DNA of 57,951 bases from NCBI GenBank assembly GCA_003427395.1, contig BFEA01000178.1, positions 1,562,102 through 1,620,052 on the forward strand, given 5' to 3'. Shown in pieces: positions 1 through 11,150 of the stretch. Both the position numbers and the translations under genes were made by a program. The notes beneath the pieces were generated by a model. That model was given only the letters and a program-made list of their open reading frames with translations, had not been told where the DNA came from and did not search any database. Source of the stretch: Chara braunii. Its lineage: Eukaryota; Streptophyta; Charophyceae; Charales; Characeae. The number at the start of each line of letters is the position of its first letter. Within the stretch, counting starts at the first letter, position 1.

Positions 1-5
1 CTCTC

Positions 6-36
<31 letters not shown>
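1..36. repeat. (CT)n microsatellite at window edge
   Basis: Nearly pure CT dinucleotide run with one G. It is the inverted counterpart of the GA runs found inside the two LTRs at 1832-1850 and 40516-40540, so it belongs to the inverted LTR fragment that fills the first kilobase. Confidence 0.95.
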
Positions 37-1006
37 ACATTCCCCGATGTGGGCAGTCCGTCGCCGCGCATCAACATAGAGTTGTCACCCCGCTTGGTTC
101 GAGCATGCAAGCCAAGTTCGCCCGTGCGCCACAGTCTGTTGCGGCCCGCACGTCAACCCCACCTACCCAACACCAGCTCGTCGGATCGCCCAACTCTCTT
201 TGTGACTCCCCTCTTCCAGCTGACTCGTTAGCCGACCCTCACTGACCGTGCTAACTTATAAGTTCATAGAGAGCAAACTAATCGTGCTTACGAAATTTAT
301 ATCATGCACGCTTGTGCGAGAGATACGGGATTAAGCCCAAGTGGTCAGAAGGAGAAGAGAGGAAGTGCCTACGTGTGCATGGCCAGGCCGCGGCGTGGGG
401 GGCGTAGCCACTCTCCACGCATCGATCCGGTCATACAGGCACTCAGGCGAATTAGAATAGAGTATTAAGCATGCAAGACAAAGAAGAAGAAGGCAGGCAA
501 ACATGAGGAAATCAAGAAAGAAGAAAGATACAATTACAATCACGCCCGCCAAAAGCAACAGTTACACAAGATTAAGGGCGTGCTGCAGTCAGAGTCCAGT
601 TCCTAGCGCAACAAAGTGTGCGCAAGTGAGAAACGTGTTGCAACAAAATTTGGAGCGCTGTAGTTTAAGTCCTAATTGCAAAAAGAAATTCCAAAAAGCC
701 CACAAACAATTCCTCAAGAAAATTTAAAAATGATATTTCCGTGCGATGATCGCGCCAAAAATTCTTAGTGCTCATGGCGGAACAAGAAAGAAGCCATGGC
801 AACCGTTGTCCATCGCGCTCGCTGATGTGCGGTTACTCAATGGTCGGTGCGGGTCTTTGTCGATACCGACCCGACCGACTGCCACAGAAACAAAAGAAAC
901 GAGGGTATCCACGCAATTTGCCCACCGACCCGTCTTTCCACTGCTCCTCCTCCGACCCGTTCCATTTCCCCCAAGCAAAGTCACGCAGAAAGTAGCACGG
1001 TTACGG
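1..1006 (-). mobile_element. Inverted, diverged LTR fragment of the outer element's family
   Basis: Read on the minus strand this stretch follows the 3' LTR at 39415-41838 block by block. It matches the GA run, the block around 83-97 (gtcaccccgcttggt), the block at 411-429 (tctccacgcatcgatccg) and the AAGAAAGATACAATTACAAT segment near 520-540. It also retains the roughly 240-bp segment that the neighbouring 5' LTR has lost. Its LTR start faces right and abuts the next LTR start at about 1006-1012, so the two are head to head. The element extends off the left edge. Short reading frames here are not coding. Identity is low, so it is an older or different subfamily. Confidence 0.75.
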
Positions 1007-1917
1007 AAGACTGTGACTAACCACTTTCTGTAGCGCGCAACTTTCTGCGTGATTGCAATGAGGGGTCCTAAGCTTGGAAGGTTGGGCCAATTACAGGAGA
1101 TCGGGATCGGTGAAAAATTGCATCAGTACCTTCACTTCTTTGTTTTTTGCGTCGATTCTTTTCGGATGGCTGAGTTCGGAGCTGGGTGAGTCCCAGGATG
1201 GGCGATTGATTGGTCGGACAGATGGCTGGCATGCCGGCGAGCGCGCAAATAATAAATGTTGACGTCGTTTCTTTTGTTCCGGTTTCGGAACTTTTCAGGC
1301 GCGGACGTCACACGAAAATTTGCTTCATTCTTTTTGAAATTTCCTTTTCGAATTTCTTCTTCGAATTCTTTATTGAATCTTGTCGACCCCCGATAACTCT
1401 CAGAATTTCGGACTTTCTTTCCGGAACTTTTGCTTTTTGCTTTTTCGCATTAGGTAGGAATTTAGGAATTTTGTAATAAGGATTTTCTTTTGTCGTGCGG
1501 CGCCTTTTGCTTACGCGCTTCTTTATGCGGCTGCAACAGAATTCTTATTAGTCGGCGCCTTTAATTGGATGTGTAACTGTAATTTTGGGCTGGCGCCATT
1601 GCAATTGTATCTTTTTTTTTGTGCTTCGTCTTTCCCGCCCTTCTTCTCTTTCTTTTGCTGCGTTTTTGGTAGCCACGGTCTGCATAATCAGATCGGTGCT
1701 GGTGCCAAACGCGCGGGTTTGACGCGGGCCACGACGGACTGTGGGCGTGGGCGAACCTGACGGGTGCGGGAGGACCAACCGGGGTGACGCCTTCGTGGGT
1801 TGGTGCACGACGACAGACTGTCCACATCGGAGAGAGAGAGAGAGAGAGGAAGAGGGAGATGATGGTGATGGACGTGGATTTGCTGTTTCTTTTATTTTTT
1901 CTCCCTCCCCGCTCGTG

Positions 1918-1926
1918 TATATAAAT
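1918..1926 (+). promoter_or_regulatory. TATA box of 5' LTR
   Basis: TATATAAAT downstream of a pyrimidine-rich stretch and the GA run. The identical motif in the same context lies at 40608-40616 in the 3' LTR, so it is the likely Pol II promoter of the element. A second TATAAAT exists only in the 3' LTR (about 40264), in the segment deleted here. Confidence 0.6.
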
Positions 1927-2361
1927 TTTGATTTCGACTCCGGATGATTTGCCCGTACCTGCTTCTCAAAATCTGGATTTGGTTTTTCCCTCACCTTTGT
2001 CCTCGCAATTTCCCGTCTGGGATATGGTGTATGAATGTATGAATTAATGAATGGATGTCATGTCTGGTTGCTTGCCTTCCTGCCAGATCCTTGCCTTTGC
2101 CTTTGTTTACTGCCTTTGATGCACTCATGAGCAGGATAGGAATTTTGTGCAATCGTTAATCCTGTTCTCGTTTTTGCTTATCTTTTGATTGAGTTGTTAT
2201 GGTTGTTGCATCTTGCATGCTCGAAAATTACAGAGTTATTAGACAATCGAGTGACTGGCCTAGCGAACGCCGAGCGAAGACGTGTGTAATCGCGACCTGA
2301 TCGGCGCCTTTACACGTATCCCCGTGCGTTGATTTGTCAATTGCAGGAGTACGGTCTTATT

Positions 2362-2460
2362 GGATACGACCATCCAGGGTCTGCGACGGAGCAGTCATCC
2401 CGTGCGAACACGAGTAAGCGCGACTTGATTCGCGCAGCCTGCACGTGCTCGCACGCGGTG
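2362..2460 (+). other. 5S rRNA-like block inside 5' LTR
   Basis: The string GGATACGACCAT, then TCATCCCGTGCGAAC, then GTAAGCGCGACTTG follows the order and spacing of the 5' half of eukaryotic 5S rRNA (start, TCCCGTC-GAAC region, and the AGTTAAGCGCGCTTGG internal control region). The 3' third is much weaker, so this is not a functional 5S gene. The block is conserved in the 3' LTR (41052-41150), where it reads GGATACGGCCAT. 5S-bearing LTRs are known from Cassandra TRIM elements of plants. The assignment rests on my recall of 5S consensus sequences. Confidence 0.45.
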
Positions 2461-3150
2461 ATCGCAATCGGCACAGACCCGCTCTTAGGCATCTCGCAGC
2501 TCTGGGATGACATAATGACACACTCCGAGAGCTCGGAGAAATTTTTGTACGACCCGGACTATTTCACCCCTTGGATAAAGGAAAGCCTCCGACAGAGATA
2601 CCCTTGCCTAACAGAGAATCGACTGTGTCCTAGGGACTTTCACTGCGCCACCACTAGCGACCCCCGGTGCTTTGATTTCCCCACTCAGGACCACACCCAC
2701 TACTTCACCCACCCCGGATTTGTCGTTATCTCCACCAGCTTCCCTCCCCTCCGTCTTCTTCTTCCGTACCATCGACTCATCGTCGTCCCGTGGAAGGCCA
2801 TAGCCCCATATTGGCCCAGCACGCCCTGCGGAAATTGCCGACGACGAGGCGACCAAAGAGCTTCAGGATCCCGAAGGCCTAACCTGAACGCGCGACGGCC
2901 GGCGCCATATGGCAACTTCTGACAGCCTGACTCGTCAGAACCCCACCCTCCCCGGAGGGACCTTTCAGCCAACTGCCGTCCTCGGAACCAATGGCTCACC
3001 CGGCATTGAATGACCCGCGCATGCCATGTGCCTTACGACCAGAGGTGGTCCGCCCTCTCCACCAAATTGCACTCGTGTCCCCGAAAAACTCTGCCACAGG
3101 AGATCTCAGTTCTGACCTGGGACTCCATCCCCACTTTCCAATGATCAGGT

Positions 3151-3168
3151 TGGTATCAGAGCCCGAAA
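3151..3168 (+). other. Primer binding site, initiator tRNA-Met type
   Basis: TGGTATCAGAGCCCGAAA just inside the 5' LTR. TGGTATCAGAGC is the standard plant PBS complementary to the 3' end of initiator methionine tRNA. It fixes the LTR's right boundary and the element's orientation. Confidence 0.9.
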
Positions 3169-3201
3169 CGTGGACGAGTTTTAGGATTGACAACACGATA
3201 A

Positions 3202-3978
3202 TTGAGCGATCTGGCTAACCGAGGGCGACCTCGACCCCGGAACGTGCATAGACGCGACCCCGTCATCACTAGAAGCAGATCGGCTAATCGACGGGCAGCC
3301 AATATGAACGCTAATCCACAGAATCCGAAACCGCAGCAGCAGAATGCCAATCAACTACAAAATCCTAATCAACCCGCCCCACGAGCACGGGCTCCCATGA
3401 TGCCCCCTGATCTCTATTTATTCGACCCTGCACATTATCTTGCAGGAGCATGGCTGGCCACGCTCGGGGCACAAAAGTATGATGACAACGAAGCTGAGGT
3501 GAATATTCCCGCTCGATTAGGAGGAGATGCTCATCATTGGTTCAGTACCTATACATGGGTGGATCTTCCCACTTTCGAGCGAGACATTTTGAATCGATTC
3601 GACTATGTCAATCCAGAGCAAGCACTTTTCGTGATTAAGGACCGGGTGCGAAAACCTCTTGAGTCCATCGAAGAATATCGAAACCGATTCTACTGAATGT
3701 TTGTGAAAACAGAGCGGGGCGAGCAAGTCAGAAAAGATTTGTTTATCGATGGACTTCGCAGCCGAACGATAAGGGCGAAGCTGCGAAAAAAGTTCTCCCC
3801 CATCAATCACACGCTGCAACAGCTTATGGCCGCCGCGGAGGAGATGGAACGAAAGTTCGCGGCGAGCTTCCTGGAAGGAGAAGACTATCCTAAGGAAGGG
3901 GATTCGTCCGAACTTGCAAGGGTAAAAGTTGAGCTAGCCGCGTTGCAAAACAAGTTCGAAAGTATGGGATTTGCGTGA
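3202..3978 (+). pseudogene. gag: Gag capsid region of outer element, with in-frame stops
   Basis: About 258 codons with one TGA at 3694-3696 and ending at TGA 3976-3978; both halves are in the same frame. The protein has a low-complexity Asn/Gln/Pro N-terminus, then a retrotransposon Gag core with the HHWFSTY and FERDILNRFDYVNPEQ motifs followed by an Arg/Glu-rich helical part. Ty3/gypsy Gag cores typically contain a W-rich segment then a helix before the zinc knuckle, as here. The frame (1) continues, with further stops, through the zinc knuckle to 4761, so gag and the following region were once one reading frame. Confidence 0.8.
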
Positions 3979-4761
3979 GGCCCAGTCATCTATCTGGAAC
4001 AGATAGCCCCTAAACGACTGACCCCGAATGTGATCATGAGTGTCCTTGTTCCTGTGATGCCAACGTGTGTAATGACGGCACCCTCGCCACCAATTGAGAA
4101 CCCTGTGAGGACAAACGAGTCCACGACCATTTTTGAACTGACCAAAACGTTAATTAGTTAAATTCAGGAAAGTAAAAAGGAACAGCGAGAGCATAACGCT
4201 CAGCTAGAAGCTATGATGAGGAACATGCGGCCTATCGCAGTACATGCCGCCCCAATCCAACAAGGACTAGCCACAGCGCCTGCTCTCTGAGGAGCCGCAA
4301 ACAATCTGAACGTTTGCTATGCATATCATCAACCGGGGCATCTAGCCCGTGATTGCCCCCACCGGCCCCCGCAACAACGGGTCGGGGTCGCACCAATGGC
4401 ATTGGCCCCCATCGCTAATGGACCTGGACGGGTAGGAGCCCTGATGGAAGAAATGGAAGGTGGAGGAAGTGCGTTAGCTACCACGGAAGAGGCTGTTGAG
4501 CTCATTCTGTTAGATCAGTATGTATCGCTTGGATATCCTGAGCTTGGAATGATTGGAACGATCAGACCAGCGCCGGAACAGAAAGAAGTGGCGGAGTGGC
4601 GACCTTCTCCAGGAGAAATGGAGTCGGGAGGACCCACCTTCGTCACTGGGGAAATCGATGTGCTCAACATCATCCGAGCCTTGGACCATCGGACTCCACT
4701 TTCGATCGACCATCTGCTCTTGATCTCTGAACAAGCTAGAGCGAATGCTACAGCACTATAA
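3979..4761 (+). pseudogene. gag: Gag C-terminus with degenerate zinc knuckle, to protease linker
   Basis: Same frame as the capsid region, with stops near 4158 (TAA) and 4288 (TGA) and a final TAA at 4759. A CCHC zinc knuckle is recognisable at 4315-4356, but the second cysteine is Tyr (C-Y-A-Y-H..GH..RDC), a TGT-to-TAT type change that would abolish zinc binding. The downstream 120 codons are acidic and unrecognised, in the usual place of the Gag-protease linker. Confidence 0.7.
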
Positions 4762-4954
4762 GGCGAATCGAAAACGATTCGCCCTCGCTCGAACAACGAA
4801 AGTGAAAGCTAAAAGCCCCACGCCAGACGAAAATCGGGCTGGTACTTCACATCCAATATGGGTAGGGTTAATACAGAAAGACAATCATTTCCAGTGGATT
4901 AAACCCATCTCGTGAAAATCTGCGGAATGCGATATTGAAATATGTAGAAATCCG

Positions 4955-5260
4955 TACGATGTGATCATTGATTCGGGAGCTGCTGTTTTGGCTATCTCAC
5001 TGCGAGTAGTTGAGAGGGCAGGGAGGAAAAACGATCTGATCATGCTTACGAAAAAGGATCAGCTCGTTTCGGCAAACGAAGAAAAGATTTACACAGTGGG
5101 AAGAATGACCAGTGTCGCTTTCGATTAGGAAAGGTGCACGCGTTAGGAGACGTCGTGGTATTAGACGTAAACACCTACGACGTTCTTTTCGGCCTTCCCG
5201 CTCTTGTGGCGTTGTGAGCGAACTTGGATTTCGAGCGACGGACAATTATCATTCGAAATA
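4955..5260 (+). pseudogene. Aspartic protease remnant of outer element
   Basis: Two frames are needed. In frame 2 the active-site motif VIIDSGAAVLAIS (about 4961-4999) matches the D-S/T-G-A motif of retroviral-type proteases. In frame 1 (from about 5134) follows a stretch containing DVVVLDVNTYDVLFGLPAL, the second conserved strand of such proteases. The frame change and a TAG between them show a frameshifted, dead gene. Confidence 0.7.
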
Positions 5261-5286
5261 CGGGATGAAAGCCTTATGCTGTACCT

Positions 5287-5772
5287 ATGAGGTTGACCCT
5301 TCGTACTACCATCAACGCGGTCCCACCACTTTCTCCGATGATGGCGGGAACTCTCCGTATGATCACTCAGAAAGACCCTGCAGACGATGAGTTATCATCA
5401 AAGGATGCGGATAGCAGTGACAAAAATTATCAGGAAATTCTGAAACTAGCACGACAGCGCATTTATTACCCGCCGCCCAGAACGATCGCAAGAACGATGC
5501 ATCTGACCAGTCGGAATATCCAAATGACCAAGGCGATGATTTTGGGTGAACCCCTCGAACAAATTTCGAGGATGGTCGATTCTTTGGAACCCCCTGAAAC
5601 CCTGTACGAAGAAATCTCCCCTCTCCTTGCCCGATACAACGACAAGAAGCACTACTGCGATATCACAGATCTACCGAAGTCCCTATTGACACCGGTAAAG
5701 GAAGTACGACTGTTACGTCTAGGGGTGGAGGTCAGTTCTTTGGAACCCCCTAAGCGTCTCGAGGCTAAATAA
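5287..5772 (+). pseudogene. Protease-RT linker region of outer element
   Basis: An open stretch of 161 codons in the gag frame, ending TAA. It is polar and helical and contains a short internal duplication (SLEPPETL / SLEPPKRL). No known domain recognised. Its position between protease and reverse transcriptase makes it part of Pol. Confidence 0.55.
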
Positions 5773-6177
5773 AATGAGCTCGGAGTAAACCTACAAGTCG
5801 AACAGAGACGAAAGTCGGCCATAGTGATCCGGGGGACCCGTGTGGAAGGGCTCTCGCTCAACGGATCAAAGGTACGCCGGGGATAATAGGCTGATGACTC
5901 CCAAGAGCTCATATCGACGGAGTCGTTTGGCACCTCATCATCTTGGGGTAATTACACAGTAATGTGTAGGCGCGAAGCTGGATATATGCTGGGAACTCCA
6001 CCGAGTAACTAGAACCGTACCATGGCAAGATATCTGCGATGGGATCACCCTGGAAGGACATGTGGCCATCCGGGAGGAAGACGCCCAATTGATGGCCACG
6101 GTGTTCTCCTGGCGATCAGACCATTTGTTTATCTCTGGCCACCTCCCGATATGGCGAAACAAGCATGCACGAAGCAG

Positions 6178-7640
6178 ATTGATGTACGAATCTGGGATCA
6201 ACTTTTCGAGTTACACGTTCCACAGTACGTACCTGATGAGATTAATCGTTTGATTGCGGACATTCTGACGGAGTATCAGGGAGCGATTAGCGTAACGGAC
6301 ACTGACATCGGCTTGTTGTTGGTCATTCAACATGAAATTCAAACAGAAAATCATTCCCCATCCACTGCAAACCCTACCGATACTCCCTGATAGAACGAAA
6401 AAAGACTCTCGAACGAATTCGGGAATTCGAAGCAAGCGGGTGGATCGAACCCGCCACCGGACCATGGTCATTTTCGGTAGTGTTAGTACCGAAGAAGAAC
6501 GGATCAATCCATATATATGCATCGATTATCGCAAACTGAATGAAATCACGATTAAAGATGTGTATCCCCTCCCCCGGACTGATGATTTGCTGGATGTGAT
6601 TGGATGTGCTAATTATTTTAGTAAGTTTGATATTCGGCATGACTTCCATCACATTCTGGTTAAGGAGGAAGATCCGCCGAAGACGGCCTTCGTACTGTTT
6701 GAAGGCACGTGGCAGTGGGTTCGGTGTCCGATGAGAATTTGTAACGCCCCTGCCACGTTTCAACGAGCAATGAACGCGACGTTCCGTAACTTCGTCAACA
6801 AGACTCGACTGACTCAGGGAATGATCAACTTCTGCGTGATCGTATACATGGACGATATTCTTGTCTACTCGGAGACCTATCACGGATATGCGCAACACAT
6901 CGAATGGACGTTGGGAGCACTGAGAGACGTTGGATTCAAGATTGCACTCGAGAAGAGCGAATTTTTCCTTTCGGAAATTTCGTTCTCGGGATACGTGGTG
7001 ACACGTGGAGGGCTGCGACCAGATTCCAGGAAAGTTGCGGCTGTGAAAGAAGCCCCAGTTCCCACGTCGCTGACGCAGGTTCGAGCCTTTTGAGGCCAAG
7101 CGTCCTACTTCCGCCGTTTTATCAAAGGGTTTGCGGCGATTGTTCGGCCTCTCACGAACCTGCTTCGAAAGGACCAACCTCTGCAATGGGACTCTGAGTG
7201 CGGACAAGCCTTTGATGCACTCAAAGAGGCCTTGATCACTGCACCTGTTTTGATCCGACCGGACCCTGCCAAGCAATTCATTCTTATAACGGACTGGCAA
7301 CTGGAAGCAATCTCCGCCATTTTGGCGCAGAAGGGGAACGATGGTCACGAACACGTCATCGAGCACGCGTCGCGAACGGTGCCAGACGAACGGAGGAATG
7401 ACTCAGCACCCCAAGCCAAATGCTATGTAGTAGTCTGGGGAATCCAACACTTCCATCCGCATCTCTACGAACAGAAGTTACGCCTCGTGACGGATCATGA
7501 GCCTCTGTTGGCTTTGAAGAAGCTCACTAATTACACGGGCATGATTGGACGTTAGGCTGTACGACTACAGGAGTACGACTTCGACATCATCCACCGGAAG
7601 ACAGAGAGACATGGCAACGTGGACGGACTAACACGTCTGC
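6178..7640 (+). pseudogene. pol: Reverse transcriptase and RNase H of outer element
   Basis: The RT palm is clear: RKLNEITIKDVYPLPR, then SKFDIRHDFHHI, the PATFQRAMN motif and the catalytic YMDD at 6845-6856, followed by the connection region to a TGA at 7091-7093. RNase H continues in another frame (7232-7555). It has the D of the ITDWQLEA motif and the TDHEPL motif, but the expected catalytic Glu region reads SAPQAKC. A TAG stop at 7553 replaces the Trp expected before ..RLQEYDF. The tail HGNVDGLTRL ends near 7640. In most Ty3/gypsy elements integrase would follow directly. Confidence 0.85.
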
Positions 7641-7739
7641 ATCGGCCCGCTAAAGTACCCAAGGGCGAGGAAATCACTCCGGGGAAGGAGCCCGAACCGG
7701 CAAACGGGCCTAAGTACGGACAAGTGGCAGTTCTCCCAC

Positions 7740-8186
7740 GTGGCAAGAAGCAGACCGGTGGCAATGGGTGACGGAGGTAACCCCACAACCCCTCTTTCTC
7801 CCCTCTCCTCTTCATCTATGCTCTCCCTGCCTGATAAATTTTGCTATTTTTGCGAAGCAATTTCTCGCGTATATTCGGTCTCCATGTGTCCTAACAGGGA
7901 AGGGTATGCGGAATGGATAGATTGCCGACAGTGTGTCGCACGAGCCCGTGGCTCGTGCATCCAATACAGGAATGACACTAAGTCGTGGCTGTGTCCCTTG
8001 TGTCGGGCTGACAAGATCCTGACCGAGGCTCGCTTTTTAGATGCCACGTGAGAAGAGTGTGAAAGAACCTGGAAGTTTAGAAGGGCTGAAGTATGGACCG
8101 ATATCGCTCTAATTACTACCTTAGTGGGTAACCCCCTCCAGGATTTCACCAAAGAAGATCGAAGGAGGGCTAATGAAAGGTCCCGG
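7740..8186 (+). pseudogene. PHD-like zinc finger between RNase H and lost integrase
   Basis: About 100 residues with ordered cysteines: CYFC, then a single C in SMCPNREG, DCRQC, GSC and WLCPLC at the end. The final W-x-C-P-x-C and overall spacing resemble a PHD finger, although the usual His is not evident. After a TGA at about 8049 the frame continues with EECERTWKF to 8186, where another element begins. A chromatin-reading finger near integrase could serve as a targeting module, like chromodomains in other Ty3/gypsy elements; that function is inference. Confidence 0.5.
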
Positions 8187-8570
8187 TGTCGAGCGCATCG
8201 GCCCCCGCACGAGCGAGGGCCCTCCCGACCATGTCACGCAGGAGTTTAAACAAAAAAACTTAACCAATGTAGAGACAACTTGAGAACGACGCATAAGTAA
8301 TCCCGCGAGCCGTCGGGACGGTCGCGGTCGCGTCGTCGCTTCGCCGCTCTGGCCGGGTGCGCTAGCTGTACATCCTGCGGTCCCCTACGACAGGACAGGT
8401 TCCTGCGGGGCATAAACTTGCTTCCCTAAGTGGCTGTCACCACCCTCAGGGGCGTATCCCTACCGAGCTGCCGACCCACGTGCGAAAGCTTTTAAATGCA
8501 GTTGTAGAGGAAGGTCAACCGTGAACGTTTTGCTCGATCGCTGTACTATACGTACGCGCGATTAAACGCC
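8187..8570 (+). repeat. Shared head repeat, copy 1
   Basis: Aligns in the same orientation with 17727-18130. Conserved anchors are listed under the parent element. The two are clearly related but well diverged, so they are separate old insertions of one family rather than a recent duplication. Confidence 0.7.
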
Positions 8571-10640
8571 TATTGAACCCAGACGTCGTTCGTTCCTTAG
8601 GGCGCTGATCTCCTAAGTACGAAATATACGCCTGGTCGACTAGGAAGGTCTCAACCTAGTGTGAAAACCCCAATATCCCAGTCCCTTTGGTCACCGGTTA
8701 AAAAGAAAAATATAACAACCACTTGTTATAAAAAAAAAAATCAACCGAAGTCGACATAAACATATATCCAAGCGAGAATGATAACCAAACGAATCTAGAT
8801 CATCATTAGATACATCCAATAACACAACATCAAAATAAAATCCGACCACCCTGTAGGTCGAATTCCACAAAAATCATACAGCCGCCAATGGAGAGTTGGC
8901 TTTCAACAATAACCTCAATGCAACCGACAAGGTAGTCGGTCTGTCTTAGTTTTGACTTGGTGAGATGCGCTGCCAAAGTTACTCATTTCATCCTACCCCC
9001 GACCTAAGATTAGACATGCATACACTTATTGCCTTACGTTCCTAATCTTTTCGATGTCAGACTGCTTTGCGGATGATTCTTTATTAGGTGCATTGCTTGA
9101 GGTGTTGCATGCCTCACCCTCTAGGAAGTGGTCTGAGGACTCCTCCTCCTCGCCCGAGCACAAGACTCGGATCTCAAGAGTCGGACCGTCTCCACCGAAT
9201 CGGCGAAGTACCCCCCCGTAGAACGGTGCACTCCAGGTCGATAACCAGGTCGGCTCCGAAAGCAACGAACCCCCGCCTCAGATGCTTCCTGGAGAGAGAA
9301 TATGTGTCCACTACATGTAACTTTCACTTGTTCTAGTTTTTTCTAAGTTCAGGGTAACTTAATCAAAGGGAAATCAAAAGGGATAAATAATGAGAATCAT
9401 TTGGACAGGTATAGGCAGATAAGGTCATTCGGAATAGAGGCGGACAATCCTTGAGAAAAGTTAAATTTATTATGCTTTGATTCTCTTTCTGTTTTCAAAA
9501 TTCTTTTTCTCACCACACCCATCAATTATCCTTTAGAAATAGCAAGCAAGTTCATCCAACTCACTGACGAAAGGAAAATGGTAAGGAGGCGAAAATTCTC
9601 CGTCATTTTAGCATTTTGTCCCACTTTTATGCATAGTCTTTTTACTCACCCGCACACCATGCAGACAACACAATCAAAAGAAGACAAGCAAAGTCCCACT
9701 TCTCACGTCAGACCCACCTTTTTACTCATGCATGACGCCCACAACCCAACTCAACCTTTTCTCCTGAACATTCCAAGCAAAAGGGTCAAGCAATGTGTGG
9801 GTGCACACAGGTGTGAAGGGGGTCTGAGTCGTCCACTGACCTTGAGTGAAGTGGTGCCGAAGAAGCGTCCTGGCTCCCTCAAGAAAACCAACCAACAAGC
9901 TGTGTGTACCGCCGAAAGCTGTAGTCTCAAGGAAAATCCTGATCAAACCGCCTTTCACTTGCACGCCTCATCCGCGGTAACCCAAGCGTGAAAACGGCGA
10001 GCCGCACGCGTCCCAGACTAAACACTCAATCTTGTACCACGTAAGTCCCAACTGGTCCTAAGCGATCCCAGATGGTCCCACGCGGTTCTAGGTGGTCCCA
10101 CACTATCAAACACTCCGTCGAATGACTACTGAGTCGAAAACCGCTTCCTCCAGACTTCTCAAAAAAATAAAACCGGTGTCGAATCCCAAAACCACATGCG
10201 TCGAGACTGCCGCAAATGGCCGTCCGCATCCCACGTTAGTCCCAACCAAACCCAGGCAGTCCCAAGTAGTCCAGTCCCACTGCCGCGAGTGTTGGGGTAG
10301 TACCAACTACAAAACATTTATCTCATGTGCCGCATAAAAAAATAAAAAAATAAACCCCGCCAGTCGGGCTCAGATTTCGTACCGTCACATGCTGCCAACC
10401 GCAACCATGTCACGCTGCTGCCGCCGTACAGACCAATGGTAGCAGACCTTCACCAAGAAAATCAGACGCCGCGCCATAACAAAAAACCTTTCAGCGCCGT
10501 AAAAAAAAAAAAACCTCCACTGTTGCGCCGCACGTCCCACCGTCGTGCCGCAACTCCATGGCCGCGCCGCATGTCCCACCGTCGTGCCGCAACTCCACTG
10601 CCGTGCCGAACTCTCGTCGGAAAATGGCAGCATGTCGTCA
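8571..10640. other. Non-coding interior of first insert
   Basis: AT-rich until about 9040, mixed afterwards. Short phrases recur at 10040-10110 (ggtccca, gatccca). No reading frame with protein character, RNA gene or known repeat was recognised. Confidence 0.5.
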
Positions 10641-10644
10641 CGCC

Positions 10645-10785
10645 GTGCCCCGTAAAAAAAACGGCAGGGCTTCGTCGTGCCGTACCACCACAAAAAGACG
10701 ACAGCGCTTCGCCGTGCGTACCACCGCAAAAAAATGGCGGCGCTTCGCCATGCCCACCGCAAAAAGACGGCGGCGCTCCACCACG
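10645..10785 (+). repeat. 36-bp minisatellite, about four units
   Basis: Units start at about 10645, 10681, 10717 and 10753. Each has CCGC or CCAC, an A-rich run of 5-8, a complementary CGG-type arm, then GCGCTTCGCC. Each unit can form a small hairpin (for example CCGC-aaaaaaat-GGCGG). Any translation gives a 12-residue Lys/Ala/His repeat and is probably incidental. Confidence 0.7.
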
Positions 10786-11150
10786 ATGTATTACCGTGCC
10801 GTGAAAACGACAACGTCACTCTTCAAAACAAAGTGCCGCCGACATGCCGTGAAAACGGCAGCGTCACCCCTCAGAATAAAGATGTTGCGCCGACGCTGTG
10901 GTATTTCGGCAGCATAACCCCACCACTTGTCGTGCTCCCCGTCGCTTCTTGCCACGCTCCGCTGCTGCTCCTCATCGCGCTCCGCTGCCGCTCCTCACCA
11001 CACAGCTGCAGAGTCCCCCTAGAGACAAGCTTGCCAAGGTGGAGCAGAGTGCTCCAGCCAAGGCTATGGTTGTCTCCTCCTTCGTCGCGCAGTCCTCCAG
11101 CTTCGCCGATGGCAATCCTGCCTCCTCTCCAGCACTCTTGCGATGAGGCA

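Larger units (their letters stand above)
1012..3147 (+). repeat. 5' LTR of outer element
   Basis: Starts TGTGACTAACCAC, the counterpart of TGTAACAAACCAC at 39415, and ends shortly before the PBS at 3151. The two LTRs stay alignable to ...CCCCACTTTCC (about 3139 and 41829). Relative to the 3' LTR this copy has lost about 240 bp near 1690 (present at about 40143-40386). It contains a TATA box at 1918, a GA run at 1832-1850 and a 5S rRNA-like block at 2362-2460. Open frames inside it, for example 2329-2922, are not conserved coding sequence. Confidence 0.85.

Noticed and set aside
2362-2460. Genuine 5S rRNA gene
   Set aside because: Only the 5' half resembles 5S rRNA and it lies inside both LTRs; no full-length match or T-run terminator at the proper distance.
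2329-2922. 197-codon frame in the 5' LTR as a gene
   Set aside because: It is not maintained in the 3' LTR copy, which has different stops, and it starts with a non-ATG codon.
6374-7366. Long minus-strand frame (330 codons) opposite the reverse transcriptase
   Set aside because: The plus strand has unmistakable RT and RNase H motifs; the antisense frame is a by-product of codon usage.
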